Shown here piece by piece: positions 37,978-50,859 of a stretch of 64,000 bases of DNA; position 1 is the first letter of the stretch; the number at the start of each line of letters is the position of its first letter. The position numbers and the translations under genes were made by a program. The notes below the pieces were generated by a model. That model ran no database searches. It saw only the letters and a program-made list of their open reading frames with translations, and was not told the origin of the DNA. The DNA comes from Norana najaformis (taxonomy: Eukaryota; Annelida; Clitellata; Crassiclitellata; Hormogastridae): positions 35,344,073 to 35,408,072 of the forward strand of contig OZ029915.1 in the NCBI GenBank assembly GCA_964023275.1, in the 5' to 3' direction.

Positions 37978-40319
37978 GAAGTTAGGTATGTCTGGAGTCT
38001 GTCTCGAGGTCAAGGTGCTAAGAACGAGACTACTTTCCAGCCAAGCAATCACGGAATTGGGTGGTGGAGGCAGATCTTCACCTGCTGAACTTTGGCTACA
38101 CAGTCTGGAGATGAGTCCAAGACTGGAACGGTTGGCAGTTGGCAAAAGAGTAACGGTAACGGCAATGCTTCACGGGGGGGGGGAGCGCTCAAATGATGAT
38201 ATGACTTTCAAAAAGATTCTAAAAAGAAGGCACTGTTTGCCACTACCATTGTTTACTTGATTGTTGCCCCTTGATCAGAAGATAGGATTGAAAGTCACAC
38301 CAGTGCATCGGTTCTCCATGAGCTGCTATTGTGAAAGAATACTTGTGGGCGGCATAGATGTATTTCGTAAGCTCATGTCACTGTACATGTCAAAAGTCCC
38401 AAGAGTTGCTGACAACTTTACCTTTGCGCTGTGAAGCTTTCACTGCCCTCGACTGATCTATATTTATATGCTTGAACTGTCAGCAGTCTCAGTAGTGCTT
38501 AAATATGTCACGACCATGGAGCCCCATTGACTACAAATTGACTCATAGCCAGCATTCATCAGAATCACGACTTTAATTGAAACTTTGCTTTTCTGTGCAT
38601 TAAAGTACTACACTTGTGTAGTATTTACTGTTAAATTACTTTTACTCTTAAAAATCAGGAATGAAAGTGTAAAGTTTTTTGTTTGTGTACCATTTTCTGA
38701 TTTTTAACCATGTCTAATTAGTGTTTTCACCATGCAGCAGATTATTTTGTGGTGAAGGTAGCACACCTTTTTAGACTGAACATATGGTTTGAATCTCAGT
38801 ACATTTTGTGGAATGGCAATTCAACTGGAGTGTAAAGCTTTGGAATCATGGGAGTGTAATATGAAATTCCTGTTGTTTTGCCAATGAAGTTTAATGCTGT
38901 AGGGATAGACCGTGAACTGTGTGCATGAAGTCCTTGACAACTGAAGCATGATTAATTTGTAGGCTAAGCCTCTTGTCCTGGGGTTCCTAGTAGCGTTATG
39001 CGCAGTCGCGCATTGCCGTTTGCTTATAGATCTCTAGTAGATTTCTGCATTTGCGTGTCTGCTTTAAAAAATGAGGCAGTCTTTCTACCTGTTTGTCACA
39101 GAATGCTTCACCTGTATTCGCTTATGCCTCTGCGTGGATTTATGGATCTACAGGTAGTGCTGCCGTGGTAATGGAACAACCGTAATGTTCTTGGGCTGCA
39201 TGCATGGATGTCCAGTGTTGGGCAGTTTACGTGTGTCGCTGAATGGATTTGATTGGGTGGATAGTAGCGGGTGGTCCTAGATGATTTCATTCTGTTTGGC
39301 AGAGGATTTGGACAGTGTGCATGTTCAGATTGAAAAGCTGAAGCCTGACAGAAATTTTAGTTTTTGTTTATCTTTTGCTCGTGTGTGACATTCGTTGATG
39401 GGGCTCTGGATGAAGGCAAGTGATGTTTTTGGAGACAGTCTGAAATAATTTTTCTGTTTTAGTTTGTCGTTTTGTATATGGGTAGTGGCTTGCTGGCATT
39501 CACAGTGAAGTTAAGGAATGTGGGCTGAATTCAGTAGTTGGGTGGATGATCATTCGTGGAATTTGAGGCTGTTTGGGACAAATCAGGCCATAATTCCATC
39601 ACCGTTGGTTTTGAGCTCCAATGCATGTTGGGATGTTGAAAAGGTGTCCTACTGCTGCTGCTGCTTAATTGTTGCAGTTTATGCTTCAGTGGCAACTTGG
39701 ATCCTTCAACTGAGGCTTCATACTTCTGAGGAACTTCTGTAGTGGCATGCGAGCAAGTACCTTTGTACTTGTATTTAATTTAATTTTCTATAATGTGAGG
39801 ATATTTGAGTGATAAGTTGGTTGACATTAAGGAAAATATATGCAGGTATGTATTTTATGCTTTTGATAAAGCGGCTGCAAAAATTTCGGGTTGTGGATCG
39901 GCTGCGCTGTTGAGAAGCAGTCTACTGAAAGGAGTGAATTGCTTTGCTGTGTGGTTTCATTTAAACTCAGTAAATTTAAGAGCTGTGTGAATCTGGCATT
40001 TGTTTTGTCATGTGTGTGTGTCTGTCTGTCTGCCTCTGACATTCTGCTTTGGCAGATTCAGTCTGTCCTGCTGTAGACATTCTTCTAGAGGTATTCTGCA
40101 CCTCACTGCTCAAACTCCAGTGCAGACAGAAAAATAGGTCCATAAGTTTATTGCACTTAAAAGCAGATCAGTCTGTCTCCATTCTGTGACCGTCACATGT
40201 CCATCCTCTTGTGACCTGCCTTTCTCTTTGTTCTTTGACCCTTTGCAAGTTCATCCCCTTGTGACCGGTCTGTCTGGCTGACTGTCTGGCCTAATAGCTG
40301 GATCTTTGGGTGGTTTGGT

Positions 40320-40450
40320 CTGTTAGTGGCAGAGTGGTATGCCAGTGGCCATGGAGGATTGGTAATTAGGTCACAAAATGCTGGTTTTGAGTTCATGGGG
40401 TGTGTGTGATTTAGGTTTGTGAGGTGTGGTAGCTGCCCAGTTGTTAAGAG
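40320..40450 (+). mobile_element. tRNA-like SINE head, diverged
   Basis: An A-box-like TTAGTGGCAGAGTGGTATGC at about 40323 and a B-box-like GGTTTTGAGTTCA at 40383 are spaced as in a tRNA-derived promoter. The B box is degenerate and no cloverleaf forms. Confidence 0.4.
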
Positions 40451-41991
40451 TATTATCACGGTTTTCTCTTCTCAAGGTGTTTTCTTGTTAGTAAATTATT
40501 CGTTGTGCTGAATCTCAGGTAGAAACTAGCAACCAAAATGTTACCGACAATGGCACAACCTTTCCTTATAACTAGTGTTACCAACAGTAGCAGTCTTTCC
40601 TTCTGGTTGCACGGCTAACACATACTTATTGCTATTGTCATCTGTCCGCAGCCTATGATGTGTGAATGAAAAGGCTGCAATTTACTTGGGTTTATTTGGG
40701 GGGGGGGGGGCTGGACAGATGACTGGGTGGGTGGGTGCCTGGCTCAGTGTACCTTGATTTGGTGGCTGTATGAATTCATTGTCTAGTTGAGTCTATGACT
40801 GGATGGGTAGCCGAGTGGTTGATCAATGGCTGATCAAAGTATTGACCAGATACTTTACTCACAGCCTGAGCAATCTATTAAAGAAGTGGTGGGGGCTAAT
40901 TAAATCAATAAGGTTGTGCACCTGTGAAAGAATTCAAAGGCAAGCAGCCAAAATGGCTTGCCGTCAAGAATTCATCCGATGTATAATGATTAGATTTGAA
41001 GCAGTGAGTTTATCTTGACTCATTTTGGGAATATTTGCATCTGATAATTTTAAATGATAGAACAACCTGTTTATGCTTTTGATGCTAACTGTTAAACATT
41101 CCTACAATATTTACGAGAGTGGATGTATTACATGCCACAAATTACAGTAGTGGACCTAAAGATAACTAAAAGTGAGGTATATATCATATGACGGTACTTA
41201 TTATTATTAATATCGAAATATTACCATGCTTATTTAGGAATTCATCTGGAAAGCGCTGTTAGCTGGAAAAAGATTAGTCTTCAGTTGTTTGTGAAACGAG
41301 ATAAAACAAAGAGAAGGGTACTTCTAAGCTGGTGGAAATGAATTTCATAGATGAGGACGAGTGTGAGAAAAGGCGTGGAAACCACAAGTCTTTTCAGTAG
41401 GATGGGACAAGCAGTTGGCCTGAGAAAGCTGATCTTAAGTTTGTCCTGGTGGGGTTTATTGTGAGTACAGTGTGGAAGTAGCAAGGTAGCAATATGATGC
41501 AACAGATTTAAGGCTATCTGAAAAGGAAGCCTTTTTGTTAACTAGTATCATGCAATAAAACAAGATGCATAAGGATGCATAAATGAGGAGCCTTTGTGAG
41601 GTTTTTTAAAGGTGCTATAGTAATGTTCAGATAGAATGTTTGCAGTGAAGTAAAGGGTGATGGAGGCTGACTGGATAGCCATAAGGTTTTCAGCGACTAG
41701 GTGTTGTGTTAATTTGACCGTTACAGCATGCTACTGGTTTGTATCCCATGATTCAGATTTCAAGTGGCAGTTTGTACGTTGAATGGCAAACTGTGCCTTC
41801 AGGTTGATGAAATTACACCCTAGCAGTTTCCTTTCCGGCCTGCCTGGAGAAATCAGTCTGGATTATGGACGTGGGACCAGACTGAATACCCAGCCTGCAA
41901 GGTGTGATAATGAAAATTACTAGCGTGAAATGTTGATTTGGAATTAAACACATGGTTCACCAATAGTTCTATGAGAATCATTTTATGCTGT

Positions 41992-42385
41992 GTTAATTAA
42001 TTAATTAATTAGTAACTGCTGTGGGATGGATAAGCAGTTTGAAAAATGTAGGTCTTGGGTTGAGAATGAAATGATACAAACAACTGAGCAGAATCAACAG
42101 ATACTGGCGAAGAGTTTCTAAATTTAGGTCCAGCAACTGATAAAGCTCATTCATCAAAACAAGTCAAGTTCTAGGCATAAGCAGAGAAAGGCATTCAGAT
42201 GACCTGGTTGAATAGTGATGATACTGAGGAATAAGGAGTGATTTTACATACTGTAGTTGGCTACAGTTCAATGTTTTAAAAACCAAGGCCCCAGTTTGAA
42301 ACAGATTTTTTGCTGAACAGTATATGTGCGTACCCATATGCTGAGAGAAATTATGGTGTAAGATTTCTGCCATGACCTTCAGTCA
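41992..42385 (-). mobile_element. L2/CR1-like LINE 3' end
   Basis: The minus strand reads VFKTLNCSQLQYVKSLLIPQ, then CLSLLMPRT. After a frameshift and a stop it continues ALSVAGPKFRNSSPVSVDSA and KTYIFQTAYPSH. These are the successive conserved blocks YKTLNG...LRSS...VPRT, SVAGPxLWNSLP and LKTHLFxxAYPSH. The 3' terminus runs into a (TTAA)n tail at 41992-42012. It is truncated and inactive. Confidence 0.7.
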
Positions 42386-44559
42386 GCCAGTTCATTAGTT
42401 TTTTGTGTTGTTTTATTTTTCCAGCTGTTCTAGTCTAAATGACATCTTGTTCTGCTCTGTAGAATAAACTTTGTTTCAATCCATATGGTTTGCAACGTCA
42501 ATTATCTGCAAAAATTGTGAGGATAGTTCGCTTGCATTCTGTGTGTTTGGCTGCATTAATTCTCATGAGCTTAATGAATAATTCATGAGCAGACTGTGAA
42601 TATTAAATGTCGCTGCCAGGATCTGTTTGTGGAGGTCTCGTTTTCAAGTGCATTCTGATAGGGGGATTTTTTAAGACTTGCTGATCGTGCCTGTCAGTTC
42701 TTCCTTTTTTGGATTTGTGTTTTGAGTACTTGTTGTTGAGACAAGTTGTCGTTTACTCAGATGGACCCAGAGAGTCTTGGTGTCTGATGTGCTTTCCCAT
42801 CTTACTGATTGTCTTTTGTGGTGAATGACTTAGGTGTCAGCTAAGCCGAGAACAAACAGATACTAAGTAACATTTAGACTGAAATTCGCTGAGTTAAAAG
42901 ATTGCATAAAGTTTAAAGATTACTTAGATCAGGAAGTGGTTTGGGGTAGTTATAATGTGAACTGGAGAAAATAGTCACATGAGATAGAAAAGACCAATGT
43001 TCATGAGTAAATGAACAAGAGCTTTTGAATAGGAACTTAATGCGTTGTTTTTTACTGGCTAATTATAAACAGTAGCATCACAAATGTGGGGACCCAGGCC
43101 CAAATATGAAAAAGAGAGGGCCTGCTTAGAGCCTGATAAAGTACAAACAGGCTCCAGAGAGCAACCTTCAGGGGTGACCGAAATTTGAAGTTGTGCCACT
43201 GGTTACAACAGTTTCCCTAAATAAATGACTAAGTGCTTCTGAATAGGAACCGGATGCATTAATTCTTTTGTACTAACTGAGCTGTAACAGTTAAGTTTTG
43301 AATGAACTTGTAGGCCACGGAATACAACCATATTGAAGGCACAGAGATTTTGGCCACAGGTGTGTGCTGTTACACCCACTTCAGGATTGTGTTTTGCAAC
43401 AGTTGCTGAGCTGAATGTACCTGAGTTATTTGAATTAGGGTAAAACTCACCTGGTTGAAGTATTGCATAAATATTTTGAATTTAGAATTTTTCCAGTAGG
43501 TTTTAATTGCCCACTCACCCATGCTCACAGGCCAAGACTGGGAAGATGAAGTCGCTGATATCTCTTGTTTCTTTATTTAGACATATGAGAAATATAATTT
43601 TATTAAATGATACATGTTATATATCATAAATTGAGTTTAAATTGAGCTTATCTGACGGATCTGTTTTAGAATTTGAATAAAATTACTAAGAATTAATATG
43701 ACACTGTAATAATAACTGCAACAGCAGTGGATGAAAAGGCCAAAAGCAGCGTGGGATGAAGAGAAGAACACGGAGTCTTGTATATTCCACTTGGCTGTTA
43801 CAGCGTCTCAAGTGGTTGTGGGAGCAGCGGATGGGTCAGATGGGTTGTGATGGCCAAGTGTACTGAATGGTCAGCCTCCAGAGAAGGTTTCTGGTGGACA
43901 TCTGAATGATTGATGGCAGTTGCTGCCTTGCTGGATCCATTTGCAGATCATGTGGAGCAGTGTTGATGGTATATATAATATTCTGATGGATTGCGAGCAA
44001 GCCCTGGGAAAACAAACTTAATTTGCTCAGCTGCTTCATGTGATTGTTTAGCTGTTTAGATTGTTATGTCCTTCATAAAAGCTTAGTGAAATCCTGCTTA
44101 CTTTTAACCTCTTTTCTTTAAAATATTACTTATTTGTTCTTAACATTGTTGTTGTCTTTAAAATATTATTTACACATTTAGCACTTAAAAATTAGTCCCA
44201 GGACACATGAAACTCAACTTGTATCATGACTTTAAGCATTTTAGTGATTATAATGTTATGAGTTTTTACAACTATTTTCAATTTTTGTATGAACCTTGTA
44301 AAACTGGTATCTTCTTAACATCTTAATAGCCAAGTGGAAGTTCTTCTACCCTATTATATTTGTCCATCTGAGCTTTTATTAGAACATTTCACCCTTGGAT
44401 ATTTGCCTCAAATGTTTCTTCCACATTCCAGTTGCTACCCGGAAATTCTCGTATTTTGACTGTGGCACTGTGGAATCAGTCGGCTCTGTAACTGCAATCC
44501 TGAGCAGTTACAGTGAAATCTTGTGTGAGGTGCAGATATTTAACTACTGGACTTAGGAC

Positions 44560-44665
44560 TGTCTGTCTGGTTTGACAGCTAAATAATAGTTTCATGTGAC
44601 ACAGACGAATTCCAACTCCCAGAACAGCAGTGAGCAGCCGTGCCATTACCACTTGGCCCAGATGC
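44560..44665 (-). mobile_element. tRNA-like SINE head
   Basis: On the minus strand GGCCAAGTGGTAATGGCACG (A-box-like) is followed about 30 bp later by GGGAGTTGGAATTCGTCTG (B-box-like, degenerate). The arrangement fits a tRNA-derived SINE adjacent to the LINE on the same strand. No intact tRNA fold is seen. Confidence 0.45.
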
Positions 44666-44849
44666 CCAGTGGAGTAGGAGTGGGAAACAAGTTGTAAGCG
44701 GAAAGGAATTCCAAATGACTGATGCACATCTTGCTGCAAACTGATGAGAAAGACGATGGATTTGCATTCCTTTGCAGTTGGAGAAAGGCTTTTGTCCAGC
44801 TGAAATAAAAGCCAATTTCGTCTTAGTTGGAGCGGCATCCTGTTCTTTT

Positions 44850-46500
44850 CTTCATATGGTGTTGTGTATCTTAAGGACTATTGTGCAACTGTCCTAGAAC
44901 TGATTGCCTTTGCTTCAAAGACCCTCTCCCCGGACGGATGGTCTGTCGTCCTCTCGGCATTTCTCCTGCAGGCTGCTCTTGCTTTTAACCAGTCTATTCA
45001 GTCATATGAGCTTTCTGCTGAATTTATGAATCAAAATGGTTTGTCCACTAATATCTTTCCACAGCAGCATCTGCTAAGCCAACATGTGAGTGATCCAGTT
45101 TTACAGATTTAAGCCATTAAAACTTCTTAAGCTGCTGTGAAGTGCCCAGTAGTAGAAATTCAGTTTTTTTTCAATGGGTTAAGGAGGAGTTTATTAGCGA
45201 CCCCAGCACTGCACCTCCTCATAGGCAGTGGACAACAGCTGCACAGATGAGTGACAAGATGAACTGTCAAACGATATTTGAGTATCATCAGCATAGGAGT
45301 GATATCCTAGTGAATGATTGTTTTAAGCAATTACCTAATGGTGTGGAGTATATTGTAAACAAAAGAGGACCAAGAATAGAACCCTGTGGGATGCCACATG
45401 TCAGTAAAGCACTGGGTGAATAATATGCAGTTTTTGCAGATGAAATAAGTTTTTGCACTACTTTGCATTGTTGCTTAAACCTAGTGTGGTCCAAGGGAAG
45501 GCGAGAGTGTCGTCACCAAGCTCTAACTGACCTGCAAAGCCTCGCTTCAGAAATGGCAGAGTTAAACGAAGGCTGCATTGTGCTACGCTACTACTTTCTT
45601 AGTTCTAAAAATAAATTGGCTGTCAGGAAGCTTTTTTAGAGTAGACTGAAACTGCTTAGTTATTTGTGCTGGAGAAAACAATAATGGAGATGATAAAATA
45701 TCATGATTAGTTTATCTAAATCAATTTTATGCCTAGAGTAAAACCTAACAATTTTGTCATTTGGAGATGGTTTAAATGGGAAGATAAACTAAGAAAATGG
45801 CAGTGTGATCTTTAAAATATGACTCAGTGAGAGTAACCGACTGAAGTAATTGTGAATCAGAACTAGTTATCAGGACATTCACAGTATGACCTTTGTTATG
45901 TGATGGAAAGGTAGTAAGCTGTTTGGTGTCAAACCATTTCACCTATCAAGAAATGCTGAAGGACTGTGAGTTGCTACATCAAGTTGAATTTTAAAATCAC
46001 CCATAATAACCATTTCAGAAGGGGAAGAAATGAAATAGTCAAGTAATGACTGAAATTCACTAAGAAAATTAGTCAAAAAGAGGGATTATGGATGATAAAT
46101 ATTCAAATGCAATGGCTGTTTGTAATCAGAAATGAGAATAGCAGCCAGACTTCAAATAACTTGCATGCTGGATTAGGCAGTTCGAATCTATGTCGTACTC
46201 ATAGGAGATATGACGAAAAGAAAAGCACCCCACATTTACCAATACACCACGTTTTATTAGGATAGAGAAGGTTGGTAGAGTGAGATCAGAAATGAATGCT
46301 GATGTATCATTAAGTTGAAGCCAAGTTGCATTATCAGCAAGTATATCTAAGGAATGCTCACAAAGAAAATTATATAAGACGGCAGCTTTATTTCCAAGAG
46401 AGCAGAAGTTTAATGGATCAATATCCAGACTGAAATCTAACTGGTTCAGAATTTACAGTCACAAGTTTGAAAATTTTCTTTTAGATGTTGTTTTCTTTTG
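44850..46500 (-). mobile_element. L2/CR1-like LINE with endonuclease and RT remnants
   Basis: Reading 5' to 3' on the minus strand: LGNKAAVLYNFLCEHSLDIL near 46400 (start of the APE-type endonuclease); VIMGDFKIQLDVATHSPSAF near 46000 (endonuclease GDFNIH-like motif); HKIDLDKL near 45720 (linker); [20 protein letters not shown] near 45370 (RT motif with PQGS); and [10 protein letters not shown] near 45285 (catalytic YADD). Sequence between linker and PQGS appears shortened. Stops and frameshifts make it a pseudogene. The YADD region matches the + strand copy at 20870-21360 closely enough to call the same family. Confidence 0.75.
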
Positions 46501-48339
46501 GAGGTTCTTTATCTACTGAACAGCTAGCCAATGTTTTTCTGTGCATTTGGTGTTATTAGATGTAGGCGTTTGTGTTAAGCTAATATGAACTGCTTGCATA
46601 ATTACTTAAGTGTGGACAGATTTTCATAACAATACTGGACTGTTTTGGCCGCCTGTGTGCTTGCTGTAGTTCAAGTCCAAGGCTATGGTTTTTGGTTCTG
46701 CTGGCTAGTTTAACTTTTGTAATTGTAATTATAAATTCGAAATTTCTAAAGCGCTACTTAACAGCTAGGTGCAGGGCACCAGCTTATTCATGATCGCTGC
46801 TTCAAGTCTGTGGGGTTGTCCAAAGATGCCATGTCAGGAACCAAGTCTGGTTGCCAGGAGACCAGAGAGGAGGGGAGAGGAAGCTAGGGTGTGTTGTGTT
46901 TAAGCTGAGAGAAATGGGAAGACTGATCAGGGTGGGATTTCTTTCCAACATCCACAAGTTACATTAATTTCACTTCAAATCTTAGCACGAATTTTATGTA
47001 GGTTTTTTTTATTCTTAGTGTTGCTACTAAAGGCTTTGGTTGGCTTTTTTGTATTTATTTGAACAAGTTCTTGAGTAAACAGATGGATAAGTAAATAGAG
47101 GCTAATCTGAAACAGGGAATTTTCCAGACAGTTTTCTGCACATGGAAACATGATGCATTATGATGTCGTGTGTTCAGTATGGTAGGGTTTTAATAATTGT
47201 TTGTTGATGTGTGGATAGAGGCAAATGCCAAGCTGAGTAAATAGGAACCCCTAAACAGTTTCTGTAATAACATTAATAATATTATCTTATATGCTACCTT
47301 AGAAATATTATCTGCAACAGTTTATTGCAGTGATAATGTTCTTGATGCATTCATATGCTGCATACTTTAATGTAATAGTTGTAGGCAAGATGTGAACCCA
47401 TGTCTGCCAAATGCATGGGCTTCTTGGTAAGCAAATGATCACATGTAGACAGATTTTGTGTTATCGTATGAGTTTCCGAGTTGATCACTGATTGATTTTT
47501 GTATTGATAAATGTTGACTTTGATATTCGGGCAGTAATTCTGAATTCCAGAAATTCAGGTGTATCTACAGAATGATGATGATGGGGAAAGCTTTATCATG
47601 CCTTGGTTGATGATCCTGTCCCACTGCTCATCTTTACTGGGATTCTTTACATTCAATTTCCTGTGTAATTTGTAATTGACTCTGTGTTGAGACAAGAATT
47701 TATTCCTGTTGTTGCAGTGGTCTTTGGGCTGAATTGACCCTGCAGGATAGTTTTTGTGATTTAGATTTAGCTTCCGAATGAGTTGTTTCTTTACTTGGGA
47801 GGTGCTTGCTGCATTTGGTCTGCAGAGAAACGGCTGTTGCTTCTGTGGTGAAAGTCTTTTGATCAAATCTGACTGGATGTAAAACCATTAGGTGTGATAT
47901 GTCAAAAATTTCGAGAAATATACTGGTGCAGTGTTCAGATGCTACATTACTACACCAGATGCTGTCAGAAACAATGCCACCATATCTATGAGGTCTATGA
48001 ATGCAACACTCACATTATACTACAACTAGGGGCAGTAAAGATATGTAAAGCAATGAAATGCAATAGGGCAAAGTTTAAGGTCATGTTGCTTAATACTTTT
48101 GGGATGACTGGAATATAGGAAGTCCTGAGTCAAGTGTAACGAGTTCACTATTAACAGAAACCAGAGTTTAAGACTGACCATACCTTGGTTGGTGTACTTG
48201 CAAACTGGAGACTTGACTTAATTCTCCATGAGACCATGAAAGACAGAAATTCTAACTGGATAAGAGAGGAGAGGAATTCTGATGAATGTCATTATGGATA
48301 TCTAAGTTTTATGTAAACTAAATATTGTTAAATTTCTGT

Positions 48340-48560
48340 CAACGAAATGTTAGGATAGTGCAGTGGCAGGCTGCAGAATGCATTTGCTGTTTATGTCCCA
48401 GTCCTTGCTTTGAATCCCAGGGTATCTTGTGAAAGTGACAACACGTCAACCTTAAGGATGACATAGTTTGACAACATGTTGTTGGATTGCTGTTGTCATG
48501 TTTGGCCTTCAGCCATATACCATTTAATTGCAGGACTATACCTCTGATGACTATTATTGA
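48340..48560 (+). mobile_element. tRNA-derived SINE
   Basis: GATAGTGCAGTGGCAGGCTG near 48354 serves as A-box and GCTTTGAATCCCAG at 48407-48420 as B-box. A unique body follows (GACAACACGTCAACCTTAAG and GGCCTTCAGCCATATACCAT), ending near TGAATGAACAATTACC. It is a probable SINE; the spacing between boxes is slightly long for a tRNA. Confidence 0.5.
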
Positions 48561-48721
48561 TGGAGGTGTATAATGAATGAACAATTACCTTACCTTTCCT
48601 TACTTTACCTTATCTTACCTTCTTCTTCTTCAGTGTTCTGCCCTTAGGCAGGCTCAAGAATCCAACAAACCACTCTTCTCTGTTCTGTGCCCTTTCCTTA
48701 ACTTCTTTGTAGCCCCATCTG

Positions 48722-48773
48722 CTTTTATCCATCATCCAGTCCAACAGCATATTCTTTGGATGATGGATAAAAG
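48722..48773. repeat. 17-bp perfect inverted repeat (hairpin)
   Basis: CTTTTATCCATCATCCA at 48722-48738 is the exact reverse complement of 48757-48773, with an 18-nt loop. It lies in a CT-rich element (CTTCTTCTTCAGTGTTCTGC and following) about 450 bp before exon C. Confidence 0.85.
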
Positions 48774-49227
48774 AAGAAGACAGGGCTTATCTTACCTTAC
48801 CTAATTACTGTGCAGATCTGATGCTTTCATTTTTTTATTATTCTGAGGCAATAAATTTGTTTTGTCAGAATGCTAAGCATTCTTTAGTATGCTTGAGAAA
48901 GTAATAAATTGAGCTGATAGAATGCTTTTGCTCATCATTCATTCATCCACTTGTTGAAGTTGTGTTTAAAAATGTACCATTTGGTCGTAGTAAACATCAC
49001 TTTGGTTAGACATTTCATTCCAGAATGGGAAGACAGATTAGCAAAACATAGTGCTGTATTTGATTTTGATGCAGCAGTCTCAGCTGCTTAGGTTTAAGGT
49101 TTCTTCAGAAATACTGCAAATAACTAAGAATTGTTGAAAACTAATTTTAACAGTAGAAAATATTTTTAGTTATTGATAAATGATTGTCAGTGCATTGATT
49201 TTGCAGTTTACTTTTTCTGTCTTTCAG

Positions 49228-50859
49228 CATACCTGTTATCGAACTCTGCTGGAGGTCATGCCACGTCGGAATTTCCATCACCGTGGAACCCTTACGTAAC
49301 AGGTTCATCAGCAGCGGCCCCACCACTGTCCTCCCGTGGCTATATCTGCTCGGTGGGACAGGTGGGGTTTGGATTCAGTGGTGAAACCAGTTCCACGTCG
49401 AGCAGATGCATCAGTGTGGAAGAGCAGAAACAGGTTATCAAGCAGGAGCCATTGCCAAACAAGATAAAAACAAAAGATGTGCCAGCCGACCATAAACTTC
49501 GTGATGCCAGGCGTGATCAACATCGATCATGGGAGCATTCGAGCATTTCTAGGCAGGAGTCCATGTCCGAATCAAAGACTGGCCTTATGACAAAAAAGCT
49601 CATGAAAGACGAAAAACTTCCAAGTCCAGTTGCAAGTGAATGTTCGCTGGATTTGTGTAATAATAATATTAACAATAATAAGAAGCAACGTAATGTCGAT
49701 GGATCCAAAGAGTCAGTTCGGCCAAACTCTGACTTACAATCAACCAAAAGTATTCGCTCAACCGAGACGACAGAAAATTCTGTTCATTCTATAGACTTGA
49801 AGCCACGTCTGAAGACATTACACAGCCGTGATCGAAATAACGATCCCGAAGATAGCAGAAACTCTCAACTGTCACAGGTGAGCAGTTGTGGAAAAGAAGC
49901 TTTGATCGGAAATCACAGAGTCTTAAGTCAAGTCCTTATGACCCCAGAACGTAGTTGTTCCTCATCGTTGTGCAGTGACTTACAGGAAACAAAGAGGAGT
50001 GTTGACGAGTTTCCTCTTTCACCGGGATCCAGTCAGAGCCGATCAGACTCTGGGTCATCAACCAGTACATCCGTGTCTCATGTTGACAAGGAGGAGGAGG
50101 AGGAGGAGGAGGCAGTTCAGCAGCCCAGCACTGTCTGCTTGTCAGTCACTGATCTCACCAGCAATTCAAAGATGGAAGCTGAGTTAACAAGTCGAAGAGT
50201 CTTGGCAGATGTTGTGCCTGCTGCTGGATCATCAACCATTGCATCCATGAATATCTTGCCATTATCACACTTGGTGGCAGGCAGTTCGCTGTGTGATGGT
50301 GAATCAAAGGACACCAGTTCTTCTGCAAATCCCTGTGACAAACCTGCTGAAGGTACATCATGCATAATCCAGCACAGCGTTTATTTTGAGGAGATTTCAA
50401 ATGATGGAATAGAAACTGATGGGAAGACAGACGCAGAAGGCGAGTGTGACCAAGCGGATGAACAACTAAATGCAGGCTTCAGACGTGATGCAACCACTAG
50501 CAACGTCGTGCCACTTTCAAAAATGTCTGACCACTCCAGTGATAGCAGTCAACAAGCTAGCTTCAACACCAAAACTGATTCTGACCATTTGGGGTCTCCA
50601 TTGCCAGTGCCCTTGTCCTTGGCCTCCTCGGCCTCAGCAGCCTTGTCTTGTGTCTCCTTGCCCTCATCGCTGTTTTCACCTGTCTCATTTGCCTCAGTTT
50701 CCATGTCCTCATCTTCCACTGATGTCTCAATGTTTTCTGCAGCATCTGTAAAAGTTCCATCATTAGCAAAGAATGATGCACAGAATATTCCTTTGCAGCC
50801 AATAGCCTTGACATTATATGTGGATAGTTCAGTCAAGCCGCAAAAGACTTCAGTTTCAG
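49228..50859 (+). CDS. Large internal exon C of a TNRC18/BAHCC1-like protein
   Basis: This 1632-bp exon (544 residues) has a strong acceptor (TTTTTCTGTCTTTCAG ending 49227) and a GTATGT donor at 50860. Both borders are phase 1. It opens AYLLSNSAGGHATSEFPSPW. Around exon residue 68 it carries VIKQEP, a SUMO-type psi-K-x-E site. The rest is Ser/Thr/Asp/Glu-rich, with an Asn run near 49660, a seven-Glu tract near 50090 and a Ser/Ala/Leu-rich region at 50620-50750. The long uninterrupted frame, against a background where frames rarely exceed 100 codons, is the strongest coding signal in the window. No folded domain is visible. Such large disordered exons fit the middle of TNRC18/BAHCC1-type chromatin readers, but other nuclear co-regulators cannot be excluded. 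Confidence 0.85.

Larger units (their letters stand above)
30601..49227 (+). other. Intron of about 18.6 kb between exons B and C
   Basis: No coding exon was recognised. Contents: LINE fragments at 34385-34716, 41992-42385 and 44850-46500; SINE-like heads at 40320-40450, 44560-44665 and 48340-48560; the 27-bp minisatellite at 37429-37977; a hairpin at 48722-48773; and G runs at 34261-34270, 38174-38183 and 40698-40710. I see nothing nameable in 30610-34380, 34720-37400, 38270-40300, 42400-44450 or 46510-48330, apart from short low-complexity runs. Confidence 0.7.

Noticed and set aside
34261-40710. G10-G13 runs as G-quadruplex or regulatory signals
   Set aside because: Each is a single homopolymer run without the four spaced G tracts needed; probably slippage products or sequencing-sensitive homopolymers.
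44972-45085. Exon-like segment with TTTCTCCTGCAG acceptor and GTGAGT donor
   Set aside because: Its frame is phase 0-0, which does not fit the phase-1 intron it lies in; reading it in phase 1 gives an early stop. It overlaps the minus-strand LINE.
48577-48804. 75-codon plus-strand frame
   Set aside because: It translates a CT-rich repeat element containing the 17-bp hairpin; not protein-like.
50549-50836. Minus-strand 95-codon acidic frame inside exon C
   Set aside because: Shadow of the Ser/Ala/Leu-rich coding sequence on the plus strand.
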